Shown: positions 43,335-52,525 of the stretch, one piece after another
Position numbering within the stretch: the first letter of the stretch is position 1
How the letters are laid out: each line of letters opens with the position of its first letter
From: Streptomyces sp. M92
GTDB taxonomy: Bacteria; Actinomycetota; Actinomycetes; Streptomycetales; Streptomycetaceae
Direction of reading: 5' to 3'
DNA: 64,000 nt
NCBI RefSeq assembly: GCF_028473745.1
Contig: NZ_CP101137.1
Coordinates: 930,001-994,000 of the forward strand
The notes under the pieces: generated by a model
Seen by the model: only the letters and a program-made list of their open reading frames with translations
Databases searched by the model: none
Told to the model about the DNA's origin: nothing
Translations under genes and position numbers: made by a program

Positions 43335-45599
43335 CTACCTCGCCGCCGCTCCCGCCCCCGTGACCCGCCCGTACTGCTCCCGCACCTCCCGGTACCGCAA
43401 CAGCTCCGCCGCCAGCGGGTCCAGCACCCTGGCACGGCCGCACCCCGCGGCCGCCTCCCGCAGCAGGCGTTCCGCCTCGTGGCCGTAGCGCCGTGCCGGT
43501 CCGCGCGCCGCGACGCGGCAGCTCCACTCGATGAGGGGGCCGCCGATGATCCCGGCCAGCATCAGCAGCACCGGCACGCCGAGGTTCGGCGGCACGAACC
43601 CGATGATCTGCGCCAGCAGCCAGAGCCCGCCCACCACCTGAAGCAGGGTCATCGTCGCCTGCGCCAGCACCGCCACCGGCCACCAGCCCGGCCGCGGCGG
43701 ACGCCCCGGCGGCAGCCCCGTGCGCACCGCCAGCTCGTCCAGGGCCTCGGGCAGCCCCTGGGCGCCGCGGACCGCGGCCTCGCGCATCGCCTGCGCCCAC
43801 GGCGCGGGCAGCCCGGCCGACGCCCGGTCGGAGACCGTGCGCACCGCCTGCTCGACGCGCTGGCGGGCCGTGGCCTCCTCGTCGGCGTGGGCGCGCAGCG
43901 GCAGCCGTCCCGTGGGGGGTTCGCGCCGGTCGTGGTACCAGCGCCACAGCCGCAGCCAGGGCGTGCCGCACGCGCGGTTGGCGTTGCGCAGCCAGGCGCG
44001 TTCGGCCGCCTCGCCCGCCGCGGTGGCGCCCACCGCGTCCGCGAGCCGGTCGGCGAACTCCTCCCGCGCCTCCTCGCTGAGCCCGGTCCGCCGTCCGGCG
44101 ACGTACACAGGCCGCAGCTCCCGCGCGGCGGCGTCCACGTCGGCCGCGATGCGGCGCGCCGGAGCCTGCCGCTCCGTGACGAACTGACCGAGCGCCTCGC
44201 GCAGTTCGCCGATGCCCTCGCCGGTCAGCGCGGACAGGGCGAGCACGGTCGCGCCGGGTTCGCCGTACTCCCCGAGCGCGATGCCGTCCTCGTCGAGCAG
44301 GCGCCGCAGGTCGTCGAGGACCTGTTCGGCGGCCTCGCCGGGCAGCCGGTCGACCTGGTTGAGGACGACGAAGGTGACCTCCGCGTGGCCGGCCATCGGC
44401 CGCAGATAGCGCTCGTGGAGCACGGCGTCGGCGTACTTCTCCGGGTCGACGACCCAGATGACGGCGTCGACGAGCCGCAGGATGCGGTCCACCTGCTCGC
44501 GGTGGAGCACGGCCGCCGAGTCGTGGTCCGGAAGGTCGATCAGGACCAGTCCGCGCAGCGGCGACTCGGAGTCCGGGTGCTGGATCGGGCGGCGGCGCAG
44601 CCGGCCGGGAATGCTCAGCCGGTCCAGGAGGCTGGCCGCGCCGTCGCTCCAGCTGCAGGCGATGGGTGCCGCGGTGGTCGGGCGGCGCACACCCGTCTCG
44701 GAGATCGTCACTCCGGCCAGGGTGTTGAACAACTGCGACTTGCCGCTGCCGGTGGCACCCGCGATGGCGACCACGGTGTGCTGCCCGGAGAGCCTGCGCC
44801 GCGCGGCGGCCTCGTCCAGGACCCGGCCCGCCTCGGAGAGCGTGCTCGTGTCGAGCCGGGTGCGGGACAGGCCGACCAGTTCGCGCAGCGCGTCGAGCCG
44901 CGACCTGAGCTGTCCGTCGTACGCCAGCGGCATCAGGGCGGCCGAGGAACCGGCGGGTCGGCTCGGCACGGTGAAGTACGGGTCCGGCCCGCCGTTCTTC
45001 TCGTCCACCCGCCGCGCGATCAGCCCGTCGCCCCAGGCACCGTCGCCGACGTCCCCGGAGCCGGGCGCTCCACCGGCGCCGTGCTCCGTGCCCGCGGAAC
45101 GCTCCCTGCCCGCGGAACGCTCCGTACCCGCCGGACGCTCCGCGGTCGTCCGGCGTGCCGAGTCCGCCCCACGGGCCCCAGCCGACACAGACGTTCCGGA
45201 AGGCACAGTGGACCCGGTGGGCGCGGTGGGCATGGCGGGCACGGAGGTCCCGTGTTCCGTACGGCGTGACGCCGCCGCGTCCTTCACGCGCGCGTGGAAC
45301 CCGCGGCGGCGGCGCTCGCCCTCGCGCTCCCGCGCGGCCCCGCCCTGCACGACGTCCCCCTCGGCGTCCTCCCGCGCGGCGGTGCCTTCCACCGCGCGCG
45401 GACTCGGCTCGACCGGCTGATCCGACCGGTCCGCTCGGTCCGCTCGGTCCACCCGGTCCACCCGGTCCACCCGGTCCACCCGGTCCACCCGGTCGGCCCG
45501 GTCTGCCCGGTCGCCCCGGTCCGGCTCACCCGCCTGGCCTGCGTCCCCGGTCGTGTGGCCGGTGTGCTCGGTGGGGTCCTGGTCAGTGACGGCGGTCAC
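43335..45599 (-). CDS. dynB: dynamin-like GTPase with two membrane helices (DynB)
   Basis: 754 residues. A long low-complexity N-terminus (about 1-215) includes a DRVDRVDRV repeat at about 35-60. The G domain starts near residue 275: P-loop [18 protein letters not shown]3 IDLPDHDS and G4 LNQVDRLP. Two hydrophobic helices at about 625-665 ([30 protein letters not shown]) anchor it in the membrane. In S. venezuelae DynA and DynB stabilise FtsZ ladders at sporulation septa. Gap of 3 nt to the upstream GTPase gene; ssbB follows. A and B assignment rests on the membrane helices. Confidence 0.83.
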   Translation of the reverse strand: MTAVTDQDPTEHTGHTTGDAGQAGEPDRGDRADRADRVDRVDRVDRVDRVDRADRADRSDQPVEPSPRAVEGTAAREDAEGDVVQGGAAREREGERRRRGFHARVKDAAASRRTEHGTSVPAMPTAPTGSTVPSGTSVSAGARGADSARRTTAERPAGTERSAGRERSAGTEHGAGGAPGSGDVGDGAWGDGLIARRVDEKNGGPDPYFTVPSRPAGSSAALMPLAYDGQLRSRLDALRELVGLSRTRLDTSTLSEAGRVLDEAAARRRLSGQHTVVAIAGATGSGKSQLFNTLAGVTISETGVRRPTTAAPIACSWSDGAASLLDRLSIPGRLRRRPIQHPDSESPLRGLVLIDLPDHDSAAVLHREQVDRILRLVDAVIWVVDPEKYADAVLHERYLRPMAGHAEVTFVVLNQVDRLPGEAAEQVLDDLRRLLDEDGIALGEYGEPGATVLALSALTGEGIGELREALGQFVTERQAPARRIAADVDAAARELRPVYVAGRRTGLSEEAREEFADRLADAVGATAAGEAAERAWLRNANRACGTPWLRLWRWYHDRREPPTGRLPLRAHADEEATARQRVEQAVRTVSDRASAGLPAPWAQAMREAAVRGAQGLPEALDELAVRTGLPPGRPPRPGWWPVAVLAQATMTLLQVVGGLWLLAQIIGFVPPNLGVPVLLMLAGIIGGPLIEWSCRVAARGPARRYGHEAERLLREAAAGCGRARVLDPLAAELLRYREVREQYGRVTGAGAAAR

Positions 45600-45602
45600 C
45601 GG

Positions 45603-47210
45603 TCACCTCTCCTTCTGCAGTACGGACAGCGCGGCGATGAGTTCGGCCTGTGGCTCGGGATGGACCTCGAGCCCGTCGAGGGGTGCCAGCCGGCGTTCGC
45701 GCTCGCCGTGCAGGACCCGGTCCACGTGTTCGTCGAGCAGCCGCCCGCCCCGGTCGCGCAACCGCAGCGCGCCGTGGGCGCCGATCCGCTCGGCGAGCCG
45801 TTCCCCGGCGCTGCGCCCGCGCCGCCCGCCCAGCAGCACGGTGGCGACCAGGGCGGCCACCACGGCGGGGTCCGGGGCCAGGTTCCGGTCGAGTTCGCGG
45901 ACCTCGTCCTCGGCGTACTCCTCCAGCTCCCGGCGCCACCGCCGGACGGCCATCCCGATGCGGTGCTCGGCACTTTCCGGCGCAGGGTCGCGGCCGGCGA
46001 GTTCCGGGGCGGTGGCCGCCGGTTCGCGCCGCCAGGCCTCGTCGACCCGTTCGTCGGCGGCGGTCACGGAGCACAGCAGCAGGGCGGTCAGGCTCTCCAC
46101 CAGCGAGTCGAGGAGTTCCTCGGGGGCGCAGTCGAGGGGGAACGCCCGCCACCGCTTCAGCGCGTCCCCGGCGAGCACGGCCCCCGCCTGCAACCTGCCC
46201 CGCACGCGCGCGTGCTCGGCGTCGTAGGCACCGTCGACGGCGGCGGTGAGCCGGAGCGCGGCGGCGTACTGCGCGGCGGTGGCACCGGCCAGTTCGGGCA
46301 TCCGGGACTTGAGGGAGTCCAGGATGCCGTGCGCCGTACGGGCCATGGCGTCGTGCCGGGCGCCGAGGTCCTGCGCCCGGTGCGCGAGCCAGGTCCGCAG
46401 CGGCGCCACCGCGCTGGCCGGCAGCAGCCCGCCGCCCCAGGCCGACTCGGGCAGCTCCGGGACGGTGAACCGGGGGACGTCGCCGAGTCCGGCCTTGGTG
46501 AGCAGCGCGGCGTACTGCCGCGACACCTCGGCCACCACCTGATGGGGCACCCGGTCGAGCACGGTGACGAGGGTGGCGTCGTACTCCTTGGCGGTGCGCA
46601 GCAGATGCCACGGGACGGCGTCGGCGTACCGGGCGGCCGTGGTGACCATCACCCAGATGTCGGCGGCGCAGAGCAGTTCGGCCGCCAGGACCCGGTTGTC
46701 GGCGACGAGGGAGTCGATGTCGGGCGCGTCCAGGAGGGCGATGCCGGGCGGCAGGCTGTCGGCGGTCTCGACGCGCAGCACGCGCGCGGGGTTCTCGCCC
46801 GGCAGCAGCAGGTCGTCGTCGGGGTCCTGGGGGGGCATCCACACGCGCGTGAGGTCGGGCAGCACCCGCATGCCGCTGAACCAGTGGTGGTCCTCCGGAT
46901 GGCAGACCAGCACCGGCGTGCGGGTCGTGGGCCGCAGTACGCCCGCCTCGCTGACCCGGCGGCCCACCAGGGAGTTCACCAGCGTGGACTTCCCGGCACC
47001 GGTGGAGCCGCCTACGACGGCCAGCAGTGGCGCTTCGGGTTCCTTCAGCCGGGGCACCAAGTAGTCGTCGAGCTGGGCGAGCAGTTCGTCGCGGTTGGCA
47101 CGCGCGCGTGGGGCCCCCGCCAGGGGCAGCGGGAAGCGTGCGGCCGCGACACGGTCGCGCAGCGCGGAGAGTGCGTCGAGCAGCTGAGGCCGTACGTCCA
47201 AGGTCACCAC
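45603..47210 (-). CDS. dynA: dynamin-like GTPase (DynA)
   Basis: 535 residues. P-loop [19 protein letters not shown] near 60-78, switch I region [15 protein letters not shown]3-like LLDAPDIDS and G4-like VTVLDRVP. The C-terminal half is helical with one possible membrane-associated segment ([14 protein letters not shown]) near 465-478. The start is set at GTG 47210 because codons between 47249 and 47210 have AT-rich third positions unlike real genes here; neither start has a ribosome site. It is the first gene of the dynA-dynB-ssbB operon for sporulation septation. Confidence 0.85.
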   Translation of the reverse strand: MVTLDVRPQLLDALSALRDRVAAARFPLPLAGAPRARANRDELLAQLDDYLVPRLKEPEAPLLAVVGGSTGAGKSTLVNSLVGRRVSEAGVLRPTTRTPVLVCHPEDHHWFSGMRVLPDLTRVWMPPQDPDDDLLLPGENPARVLRVETADSLPPGIALLDAPDIDSLVADNRVLAAELLCAADIWVMVTTAARYADAVPWHLLRTAKEYDATLVTVLDRVPHQVVAEVSRQYAALLTKAGLGDVPRFTVPELPESAWGGGLLPASAVAPLRTWLAHRAQDLGARHDAMARTAHGILDSLKSRMPELAGATAAQYAAALRLTAAVDGAYDAEHARVRGRLQAGAVLAGDALKRWRAFPLDCAPEELLDSLVESLTALLLCSVTAADERVDEAWRREPAATAPELAGRDPAPESAEHRIGMAVRRWRRELEEYAEDEVRELDRNLAPDPAVVAALVATVLLGGRRGRSAGERLAERIGAHGALRLRDRGGRLLDEHVDRVLHGERERRLAPLDGLEVHPEPQAELIAALSVLQKER

Positions 47211-47529
47211 ATGTGAAGAATGCCCAATTTCAGGGGAATTCTGAAGCATATGAGTATGCCTGCGCGCCGACCGGACACTTCAGGCGGAAGGGATTACTGG
47301 GACGCGAGCACAGCCCAGGCATAACGAGTGCACAACACCCGATGCGCGAGACGCCAAAAGCGATGCACGATTCGTACCTGCCTGCGATTATCGGAACCGC
47401 TTCACCGAACCTCCACATCGAGCCACGGAGGCGAAGCATCAGGGACATGGAGCCGGGAGCCCTATCCTTGTCCCCGGCGACGTCGCGGAACGGCCCACAC
47501 CGGGCGCCACGACCGAGGCCACCACACCA
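47211..47529. other. AT-richer intergenic region, dynA / tRNA-Arg
   Basis: 319 nt between divergent transcripts, less GC-rich than its surroundings. It should hold the dynA promoter and the tRNA promoter. A possible tRNA -10 (TATCCT, 47463-47468) is visible without a good -35. CATACT precedes the 47249 ATG. No inverted repeats or conserved regulatory RNA recognised. Confidence 0.35.
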
Positions 47530-47605
47530 GGCCCCCGTAGCTCAGTGGATAGAGCAGGCGCCTTCTAAGCGCTTGGCCGCAGGTTCGAGTCCTGCCGGGG
47601 GCGCC
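47530..47605 (+). tRNA. tRNA-Arg (anticodon TCT)
   Basis: A full cloverleaf is visible. The acceptor stem is GCCCCCG with CGGGGGC, the D stem is GCTC with GAGC, and the anticodon stem is GGCGC with GCGCT around loop CTTCTAA. The T arm GCAGG with CCTGC surrounds TTCGAGT. The anticodon TCT reads AGA and, by wobble, AGG, both rare in this genome. Discriminator G and an encoded CCA end it. No integrase or att duplication nearby. Confidence 0.97.
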
Positions 47606-47643
47606 ACTGCCCGTTTGGCGGAGGGACCGGAGGACCGGACGAG

Positions 47644-48681
47644 GTGCGACGACTGCGCTGTGCGGTGCTCGACGACTTCCAGCAGGTGGCGACCGAGATC
47701 GCCGACTGGTCCCCGGTCGCCCGGGACGTGGACGTCGTGTCCTTCGACACCCATTTCGACGACGAGGACTCCCTCGCCGCGGCGCTCGCCGACGTCGACA
47801 TCGTGGTCACGCTGCGCGAACGCGTCCCCTTCCCGGGATCGCTGATCGCCCGGCTGCCGCGGCTGAAACTGATCGTCGCCTCCGGCATGCGCAACAGCGT
47901 GATCGACTACGCCGCAGCCGAGGCGCACGGCGTCACCGTGTGCGGCACGGCGTCCTCCTCGACCCCACCCGTCGAACTGACCTGGGCCCTGCTGCTGGGC
48001 CTGGCCCGGAGCATCGTCCAGGAGAGCAACGCGCTGCGCGGGGACGGTCCCTGGCAGCAGACGGTCGGCGCCGACCTGCACGGGCGCCGGCTCGGACTGC
48101 TGGGCCTGGGGAAGATCGGCGGCCGGGTGGCCCAGGTCGGCCTCGCCTTCGGCATGCGGGTGAGCGCCTGGAGCCAGAACCTCACCCGGGAGCGCGCCGA
48201 CGAGGTGGGCGTCGAACTCGCCCCCTCCAAGGAGGACCTGCTCTCGACGGCCGACTTCGTCTCCGTCCACCTGGCGCTCGGCGACCGCACCCGCGGCCTG
48301 CTCGGCCCCGCCGAACTTGCCCTGCTCAAGCCGACCGCCTACCTGGTCAACACCTCGCGCGCGGCGATCGTCGACCAGGACGCCCTGCTCGCCGCCCTGC
48401 GCGAGGGCCGGATCGCCGGGGCGGGCGTGGACGTCTTCGACACCGAACCGCTGCCCGCCGGCCACCCGATGCGCACCGCCCCGCGCCTGCTCGCGACGCC
48501 GCACCTGGGTTACGTCTCACGCGCCAACTACGCCACGTACTACGGCCAGGCGGTCGAAGCGGTCCGGGCCTACCTCGCGGGCTTCCCCGTACGCCGCCTG
48601 CCCGCGCCCCCGGCCCCGCCCCAGGCCATCGCCCCGGCCCCGGCTCCCGACTCTCAGGCGATCCCGGCCCGGACGGACTGA
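47644..48681 (+). CDS. D-2-hydroxyacid dehydrogenase family protein
   Basis: 345 residues. The substrate domain (about 1-100) has VASGMRNSVIDYAAAEAHGV. The NAD domain has LGLLGLGKIGGRVAQVGLAF with the GxGxxG motif near 145-163. Catalytic residues are the Arg in VNTSRAAIVD, the Glu in DVFDTEPLP and the His in LATPHLGYVS. Family members reduce or oxidise 2-hydroxy/2-keto acids such as glycerate, lactate or phosphoglycerate; substrate unknown. GTG start with GGAGGA upstream, 38 nt after the tRNA. Its end overlaps the opposite gene by 28 nt. Confidence 0.87.
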   Translation: MRRLRCAVLDDFQQVATEIADWSPVARDVDVVSFDTHFDDEDSLAAALADVDIVVTLRERVPFPGSLIARLPRLKLIVASGMRNSVIDYAAAEAHGVTVCGTASSSTPPVELTWALLLGLARSIVQESNALRGDGPWQQTVGADLHGRRLGLLGLGKIGGRVAQVGLAFGMRVSAWSQNLTRERADEVGVELAPSKEDLLSTADFVSVHLALGDRTRGLLGPAELALLKPTAYLVNTSRAAIVDQDALLAALREGRIAGAGVDVFDTEPLPAGHPMRTAPRLLATPHLGYVSRANYATYYGQAVEAVRAYLAGFPVRRLPAPPAPPQAIAPAPAPDSQAIPARTD

Positions 48682-49292
48682 CCCGGCCGCCAGTACGTCC
48701 CGTCGCTCCGGCGCAGGTGGTCGAGGTCCACCAGGTAGCGCCGGAGCGTCACATGGTCGACGTCGCCGTCGTCGCACCAGGCGCGCAGCTTCTCGTCGAC
48801 GGCGCGCTCCGGGTACTCCACGCCGGGCACGAAGGTCTGCTCGGCGATGTGCCGCAGCACCACCTTCTTGCGCGTCCAGCGCGCGGGGAGCCGCACCAGC
48901 CGCCCGTCCTTGACGAAGGTCCGCACGATCAGGCCGGCCCGGTCGTCATCCGGACCGGTGTGTCCGGCGGTCTCCGCCGCCGGACGGCCCGCGCGGGCCA
49001 GTTCGGCGAAGCGTTCGTGGGCGACGACGAGTCCGCCGCCGTCCCCGGACGACGTCACGACGCCCTGCTCCCGCAGCCGGCGCAGCGCGGCGGCGGTCTC
49101 CTGCGCGGACAGGCCCGCCGCCCGGGCCACGTCCGGCGCGCTGCCCGCCCCCAGGGCCACCGCCGCGAAGGCGCGCACCCGGCCCTCGTCGGCGAACAGG
49201 CCGGGCAGCGCGGTCGCTCCCGACCGGTCGGCGTGGTCGGGCCGGTCCGACGGGGCGGACCGGTCGGGCTGGTGGGGTTGGTCGTTAACCAT
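48654..49292 (-). CDS. winged-helix protein with DUF2087 domain
   Basis: 212 residues. An Asp/Arg-rich N-terminus precedes a helix-turn-helix region at about 35-85 (FADEGRVRAFAAVALGAGSA, AAALRRLREQGVV). The C-terminal DUF2087 region at about 135-205 includes YPERAVDEKLRAWCDDGDV, TLRRYLVDLDHL and SDGTYWRPG. Likely an ArsR-like regulator of unknown target. ATG start; the coding end overlaps the convergent dehydrogenase gene. Confidence 0.78.
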   Translation of the reverse strand: MVNDQPHQPDRSAPSDRPDHADRSGATALPGLFADEGRVRAFAAVALGAGSAPDVARAAGLSAQETAAALRRLREQGVVTSSGDGGGLVVAHERFAELARAGRPAAETAGHTGPDDDRAGLIVRTFVKDGRLVRLPARWTRKKVVLRHIAEQTFVPGVEYPERAVDEKLRAWCDDGDVDHVTLRRYLVDLDHLRRSDGTYWRPGQSVRAGIA

Positions 49293-49430
49293 GCCGGGAG
49301 GCTAGTGGACGCCCCGGCCCGGAGCGGAACGGTTTTCCGCCCCGCCCGTGCCCGGTCCGTGCCCCGCCCCTTTCCCCCGACGCCCCGGCCCCGCCCTCCT
49401 GTTCAAAAAGGGTGATCCTCACATTCCCCC

Positions 49431-49459
49431 CGTGTCCCCTATCCGACCAGCGGCGTTGA
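49431..49459 (+). promoter_or_regulatory. sigma-BldN-like promoter of the first chaplin gene
   Basis: CGTGTC (49431-49436) and CGTTGA (49454-49459) are separated by 17 nt, close to the sigma-BldN consensus CGTAAC-N16-CGTTGA known for chaplin genes. It would give a leader of about 55 nt ahead of the ATG at 49519. Confidence 0.55.
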
Positions 49460-49518
49460 ACCGGCAGTGCGGTGGCGCGTCCTGCCGCCGTGCTCCCCGA
49501 GTTCAGAAGGAGAACGTG

Positions 49519-49827
49519 ATGTCTCGCATCGCGAAGGCCGCCGGTGTCGCGCTCGGCGCCGGTGCCGTGGTCCTCAGCGGCACCGGCCTGGCCATGGCGG
49601 ACGCGGGCGCCCAGGGCGCGGCCATCGGCTCGCCCGGCGTCCTGTCCGGCAACATCGTCCAGGTCCCGGTCCACGTGCCGGTCAACGTCTGCGGCAACAC
49701 GATCAACGTGATCGGTCTGCTCAACCCGGCCTTCGGCAACGCCTGCGAAAACGGCGACGACGACAAGAAGGACGAGGGCGACAAGCACGGCGGGGACGGC
49801 AAGAACGGCGGCGGCTACGGCGGCTGA
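49519..49827 (+). CDS. chpG: short chaplin with charged C-terminal tail (ChpG-like)
   Basis: 102 residues. A signal peptide (about 1-28, cleaved after AMA) precedes one chaplin domain at about 38-76 (PGVLSGNIVQVPVHVPVNVC, GNTINVIGLLNPAFGNAC) with the two conserved cysteines. Short chaplins self-assemble into amyloid fibres that coat aerial hyphae. Position next to melC matches chpG of S. coelicolor. The extra Asp/Lys/Gly-rich tail (DDDKKDEGDKHGG, residues 79-102) is unusual for short chaplins. AGAAGGAGA ribosome site before the ATG. Confidence 0.85.
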   Translation: MSRIAKAAGVALGAGAVVLSGTGLAMADAGAQGAAIGSPGVLSGNIVQVPVHVPVNVCGNTINVIGLLNPAFGNACENGDDDKKDEGDKHGGDGKNGGGYGG

Positions 49828-49842
49828 GTCCCGTAGGCACCA

Positions 49843-49876
49843 GGAGAGCCCCGGCCTTCCCCGGCCGGGGCTCTCC
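49843..49876. terminator. bidirectional terminator between chaplin and tyrosinase genes
   Basis: A perfect 14-bp stem, GGAGAGCCCCGGCC (49843-49856) with its complement at 49863-49876, and a 6-nt loop. It lies in the gap between convergent chpG and melC2, so it can serve both strands. Confidence 0.85.
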
Positions 49877-49895
49877 CCACGTCCGCGCCCGCCGG

Positions 49896-50762
49896 TCAGG
49901 CGTACCGGTAGATCCGGCTGTGGTCCTCCAGCTCGTCCGGTGTCACGTCCCACGGCGGCAGCCGCTCGTGCCGCGCGACGACCCGGCCGTGCTGCGCGCT
50001 GCCCCGGCCGGGCGGCTCGGCGGGCAGGTAGCGGGTGTTCTTGTGCCGGGCCTGCCAGCGGGACCACTGGAGGTCGACGAAGGCGTGGTGCAGCCAGAAC
50101 ACCGGGTCGTTGACGGAGGCGCCGCCGACCATGGCCCCGCCCACCCAGCGGTGCACGCGGTTGTGGTTGCGCCAGGAGACGCTGCCGCGCCCGGTGCCCC
50201 AGCCCTCCAGCTTGTTGCGGAAGCCGTTGCGGACCGTGGAGTCCCAGGGCGCGGTGTCGTAGACCGGGTCGTCGAGCGCCCACTCCAGGTCGCTCTTCGT
50301 CGGCAGGCCGATGGGATCGGCGGCGCGGCCGAGGTCCCGGGTGAGGTACTCCGTGTCGGTGACGTTCTCCTTGAGCGTCCAGTTGCCCTCGGAGTGGGCG
50401 AACGGCCCGGTGGTCACCCGGTGGTCGGAGCGCCGCCCGGTACCGCCGAGGAAGTCGGCCGTCCACGGCCCCGACCTGGTGGTGCGGTCCTTCGTCCAGT
50501 CCCAGTACGGCACGGTGACCGACGGGTCGACCCGGCGCAGCGCCTCCTCCATGTCCAGCAGGAACCGGCGGTGCCAGGGCAGGAAGGACGGCGCCATGTG
50601 GGCGGTACGCAGTCCGTCCTCGCCGTCGGAGACGTAGTACTCGATGTGGGTGCGCACGAACTCGTCGTACTCACCGCGCCGTTTGACCTCCAGCAGCGCC
50701 TTGACGAACCGCCGCTTCTCGGTGCGGGTCAGCGTGCTGACGTCCTTACGCGTGTACGCCAT
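49896..50762 (-). CDS. melC2: tyrosinase
   Basis: 288 residues, type-3 copper monophenol oxidase that makes melanin. Copper A ligands are H39 (RTHIEYY), H55 (TAHMAPSF) and H64 (PWHRRFLLD). Copper B ligands are H200 and H204 (NHNRVHRW) and H226 (WLHHAFVD), spaced as in known Streptomyces tyrosinases. No signal peptide of its own: it is exported through its partner MelC1. ATG start with GGGAGG upstream, inside the melC1 coding end (17-nt overlap). Confidence 0.95.
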   Translation of the reverse strand: MAYTRKDVSTLTRTEKRRFVKALLEVKRRGEYDEFVRTHIEYYVSDGEDGLRTAHMAPSFLPWHRRFLLDMEEALRRVDPSVTVPYWDWTKDRTTRSGPWTADFLGGTGRRSDHRVTTGPFAHSEGNWTLKENVTDTEYLTRDLGRAADPIGLPTKSDLEWALDDPVYDTAPWDSTVRNGFRNKLEGWGTGRGSVSWRNHNRVHRWVGGAMVGGASVNDPVFWLHHAFVDLQWSRWQARHKNTRYLPAEPPGRGSAQHGRVVARHERLPPWDVTPDELEDHSRIYRYA

Positions 50763-51396
50763 GCCGCCTCCCGGGGTGGTGGCCGTGCCCTGGGTCGGCC
50801 GGCGCGTCGCGCAGGTGCTCGCCGGGACCGAGTTCGTCGACGGCGCCGCGGGCGGCGGCGAGGGGGGTGGGGTACGACCGGTAGTGGTCGATCATGCTCA
50901 GCCAGCTGCCGTCGGCCCGGCGCATCAGGTGCAGCGGCCGGCCGTCCACGGTGACGTGCCACGTCCCGGCACCGACGGCGCGCCCCGCCGCGGACCGGAT
51001 GCCGCGAATGCGACGGCCTCGGTAGGTCTCGTCGAACGAGGTGCCCTCGACCGGGGAGTCCGTGTCGGCGCGGGGTTCGGGACGGGCGGGGCGCGCGTCC
51101 GTGCCGGTGGCGGCGGCCCGTGCGGGCCGGGAGGCCGCGACCAGCGGCGCCAGGGAGACGGCGAGGGCGGGGGCGAGCAGCCCCCGCATCATCTGCCGCC
51201 GCGTCCCGAGCACCGCGGGCGCGCCCGCGGCCGGGCCCCCGGCCGACCGTCCGGCACCGCCCTCCCCGCCGCCCACGGGTCCTCGCGGAGCCCCGAACGC
51301 CGGCCCGTACGCCGACCCGTCCGCTGGTCCGTCCACTGGGTTGTCAGCCGACCCGTCCGCTGGTCCGTCCACTGTTCTGTCCGCGTTGGCGCCCAT
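50746..51396 (-). CDS. melC1: tyrosinase copper chaperone with long N-terminal extension
   Basis: 216 residues. The MelC1 core at about 110-195 includes FDETYRGRRIRGIRS, TWHVTVDGRPLHLMRRADG and the caddie tyrosine loop SMIDHYRSYPTP. A twin-arginine signal (TRRQMMRGLLAPALAVSLAP, about 65-84) directs Tat export of the MelC1-MelC2 complex. About 64 residues of Gly/Ala/Asp/Pro repeats precede that signal, which is unusual for a Tat substrate and makes the protein much longer than typical MelC1 (about 120-150). The ATG 51396 has GAGGAG upstream, supporting it. Confidence 0.87.
   Translation of the reverse strand: MGANADRTVDGPADGSADNPVDGPADGSAYGPAFGAPRGPVGGGEGGAGRSAGGPAAGAPAVLGTRRQMMRGLLAPALAVSLAPLVAASRPARAAATGTDARPARPEPRADTDSPVEGTSFDETYRGRRIRGIRSAAGRAVGAGTWHVTVDGRPLHLMRRADGSWLSMIDHYRSYPTPLAAARGAVDELGPGEHLRDAPADPGHGHHPGRRHGVHA
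51311..51374 (-). repeat. 36-bp period direct repeat in melC1 5' end
   Basis: A 28-nt unit at 51311-51338 recurs exactly at 51347-51374. It encodes part of the DGPADGSA-type extension upstream of the Tat signal. Confidence 0.8.
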
Positions 51397-51456
51397 GGCT
51401 CGCTCCTCGTCCTTCGTCCGGTCCGGTGGGTGATCCGTACCGGTAACCGGGCGACG

Positions 51457-51483
51457 GGCCCCGCGGTCACCGCACGCGGGGCC
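51457..51483 (-). terminator. stem-loop between secreted-protein gene and melC1
   Basis: GGCCCCGCG (51457-51465) pairs perfectly with CGCGGGGCC (51475-51483), 9-nt loop. It follows the stop of the minus-strand gene at 51512 and precedes melC1, so it may end one transcript or attenuate into melC. Confidence 0.55.
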
Positions 51484-51511
51484 ACACGGGTGTGGACGTG
51501 AGCGGTACGGG

Positions 51512-52027
51512 TTACAGCCCCCGTCCCACCCCCAGGTCGGCCGTGGGCACGGTCTGCACCATCGGCGTGAGCACACCCACCTGGGGCAGCTTGGCGGTCG
51601 GCAGGCCGAAGCCCCCGCCGCCGGGGGCGCTGAGCGGGGCGTCCAGGGAGAGGCCCGGCGCCAGCGTCCGCAGCTCGGCGGCGGGGGCGTCGACGGCGGC
51701 GTGGTCGAAGCCGTCCCCGAGCACCTGCGGCAGGGGCTGGCGCAGGTCGACACCCGGCAGGCCGCTACTGACCGGCAACTGCGGAAGGGTCCGCTCCGGC
51801 AGCAGCCGGCCCTCGACGTACCGCGGCCCCTCGGGCGCGCCCGGCGTCGGCACGGGCAGTTCGCCGGCCACCTCGGGCAGTTCCATGCCGAGGGCCGTCT
51901 CCGCGCCGCCCAGCGGCACCGGCACGGGGACCGCACCGGCCGCGGCGGCGGGGCTCGCGGCCGCGCCCACGGCGGCTGCCACACCGGTGACGACGGCGGC
52001 CAGGGTTCGTCTGGTGGTCGACTTCAT
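51512..52027 (-). CDS. small secreted protein of unknown function
   Basis: 171 residues. A signal peptide (MKSTTRRTLAAVVTGVAAAV, cleavage near AAAA at about 30) precedes a Pro/Leu/Val-rich mature protein. It contains repeated PxLPx and GxDLxxPLP-like stretches, few charged residues and no cysteine. ATG start; a GAAAGGGA site lies 11 nt upstream and GTG 52036 is an alternative. It lies in a row of secreted-protein genes between melC and a chaplin, suggesting a cell-surface or aerial-hypha role. No family recognised. Confidence 0.75.
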   Translation of the reverse strand: MKSTTRRTLAAVVTGVAAAVGAAASPAAAAGAVPVPVPLGGAETALGMELPEVAGELPVPTPGAPEGPRYVEGRLLPERTLPQLPVSSGLPGVDLRQPLPQVLGDGFDHAAVDAPAAELRTLAPGLSLDAPLSAPGGGGFGLPTAKLPQVGVLTPMVQTVPTADLGVGRGL

Positions 52028-52128
52028 GTCAGGCACGGTCCCTTTCAGGAATGCGGGAGGGCTGGCGAATGCGGAAGGAGGCCGACGGAAAGAGCGCGCC
52101 GCGGTGAATTCGGCGCCGGGTATCCGGT

Positions 52129-52410
52129 TCAGCGGCCCAGCGGAAGGCCGCCGAGCAGGCCGCCCTCGGAGTTCAGCTGCGTGGTCGCGCCCTTCACGGT
52201 GTGCAGCACGGAGTCCTTGTTCTCGGTGTCCAGGGCGTCCGACTGGTGCTTGAGCGGCATCACGTCGATGGGCTCCGCGGTGAGCGCGTTCACGGCGCCG
52301 TTGAGGCTGGTGGGCGTGATGTCGGCGGGGTCGTAGGCGAACGCGGGGGCGGCGGAGCCGGCGGCGACCAGGGAACCGGCGACCACGGCGGCGGCCTTGA
52401 GGGACTTCAT
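52129..52410 (-). CDS. small secreted protein of unknown function
   Basis: 93 residues. The signal peptide MKSLKAAAVVAGSLVAAGSA with AFA cleavage near 25 leaves a mature peptide of about 68 residues. That peptide is mildly amphipathic (PTSLNGAVNALTAEPIDVMP) and ends GGLLGGLPLGR. No cysteines, so it is not a chaplin. ATG start with AAAGGAAC upstream. It is one of three uncharacterised secreted genes next to the chaplin and melC genes. Confidence 0.78.
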   Translation of the reverse strand: MKSLKAAAVVAGSLVAAGSAAPAFAYDPADITPTSLNGAVNALTAEPIDVMPLKHQSDALDTENKDSVLHTVKGATTQLNSEGGLLGGLPLGR

Positions 52411-52525
52411 CGTGTTCCTTTCTTCGGTGACTCGGCACGTCACCGGAGGAAATGCTGACGCCCTGCCTAACGACCTGTACCGGGCACGGAAACCCCGCGT
52501 CCGGAAGACATATGAGATCCCTTGA

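Noticed and set aside
42423..45269. 948-codon plus-strand open frame opposite ssbB and dynB
   Set aside because: Shadow of minus-strand genes that have GTPase and OB-fold motifs.
47530..47605. tRNA-Arg as an integration site
   Set aside because: No integrase, no repeated 3' tRNA fragment and no foreign-looking gene block downstream.
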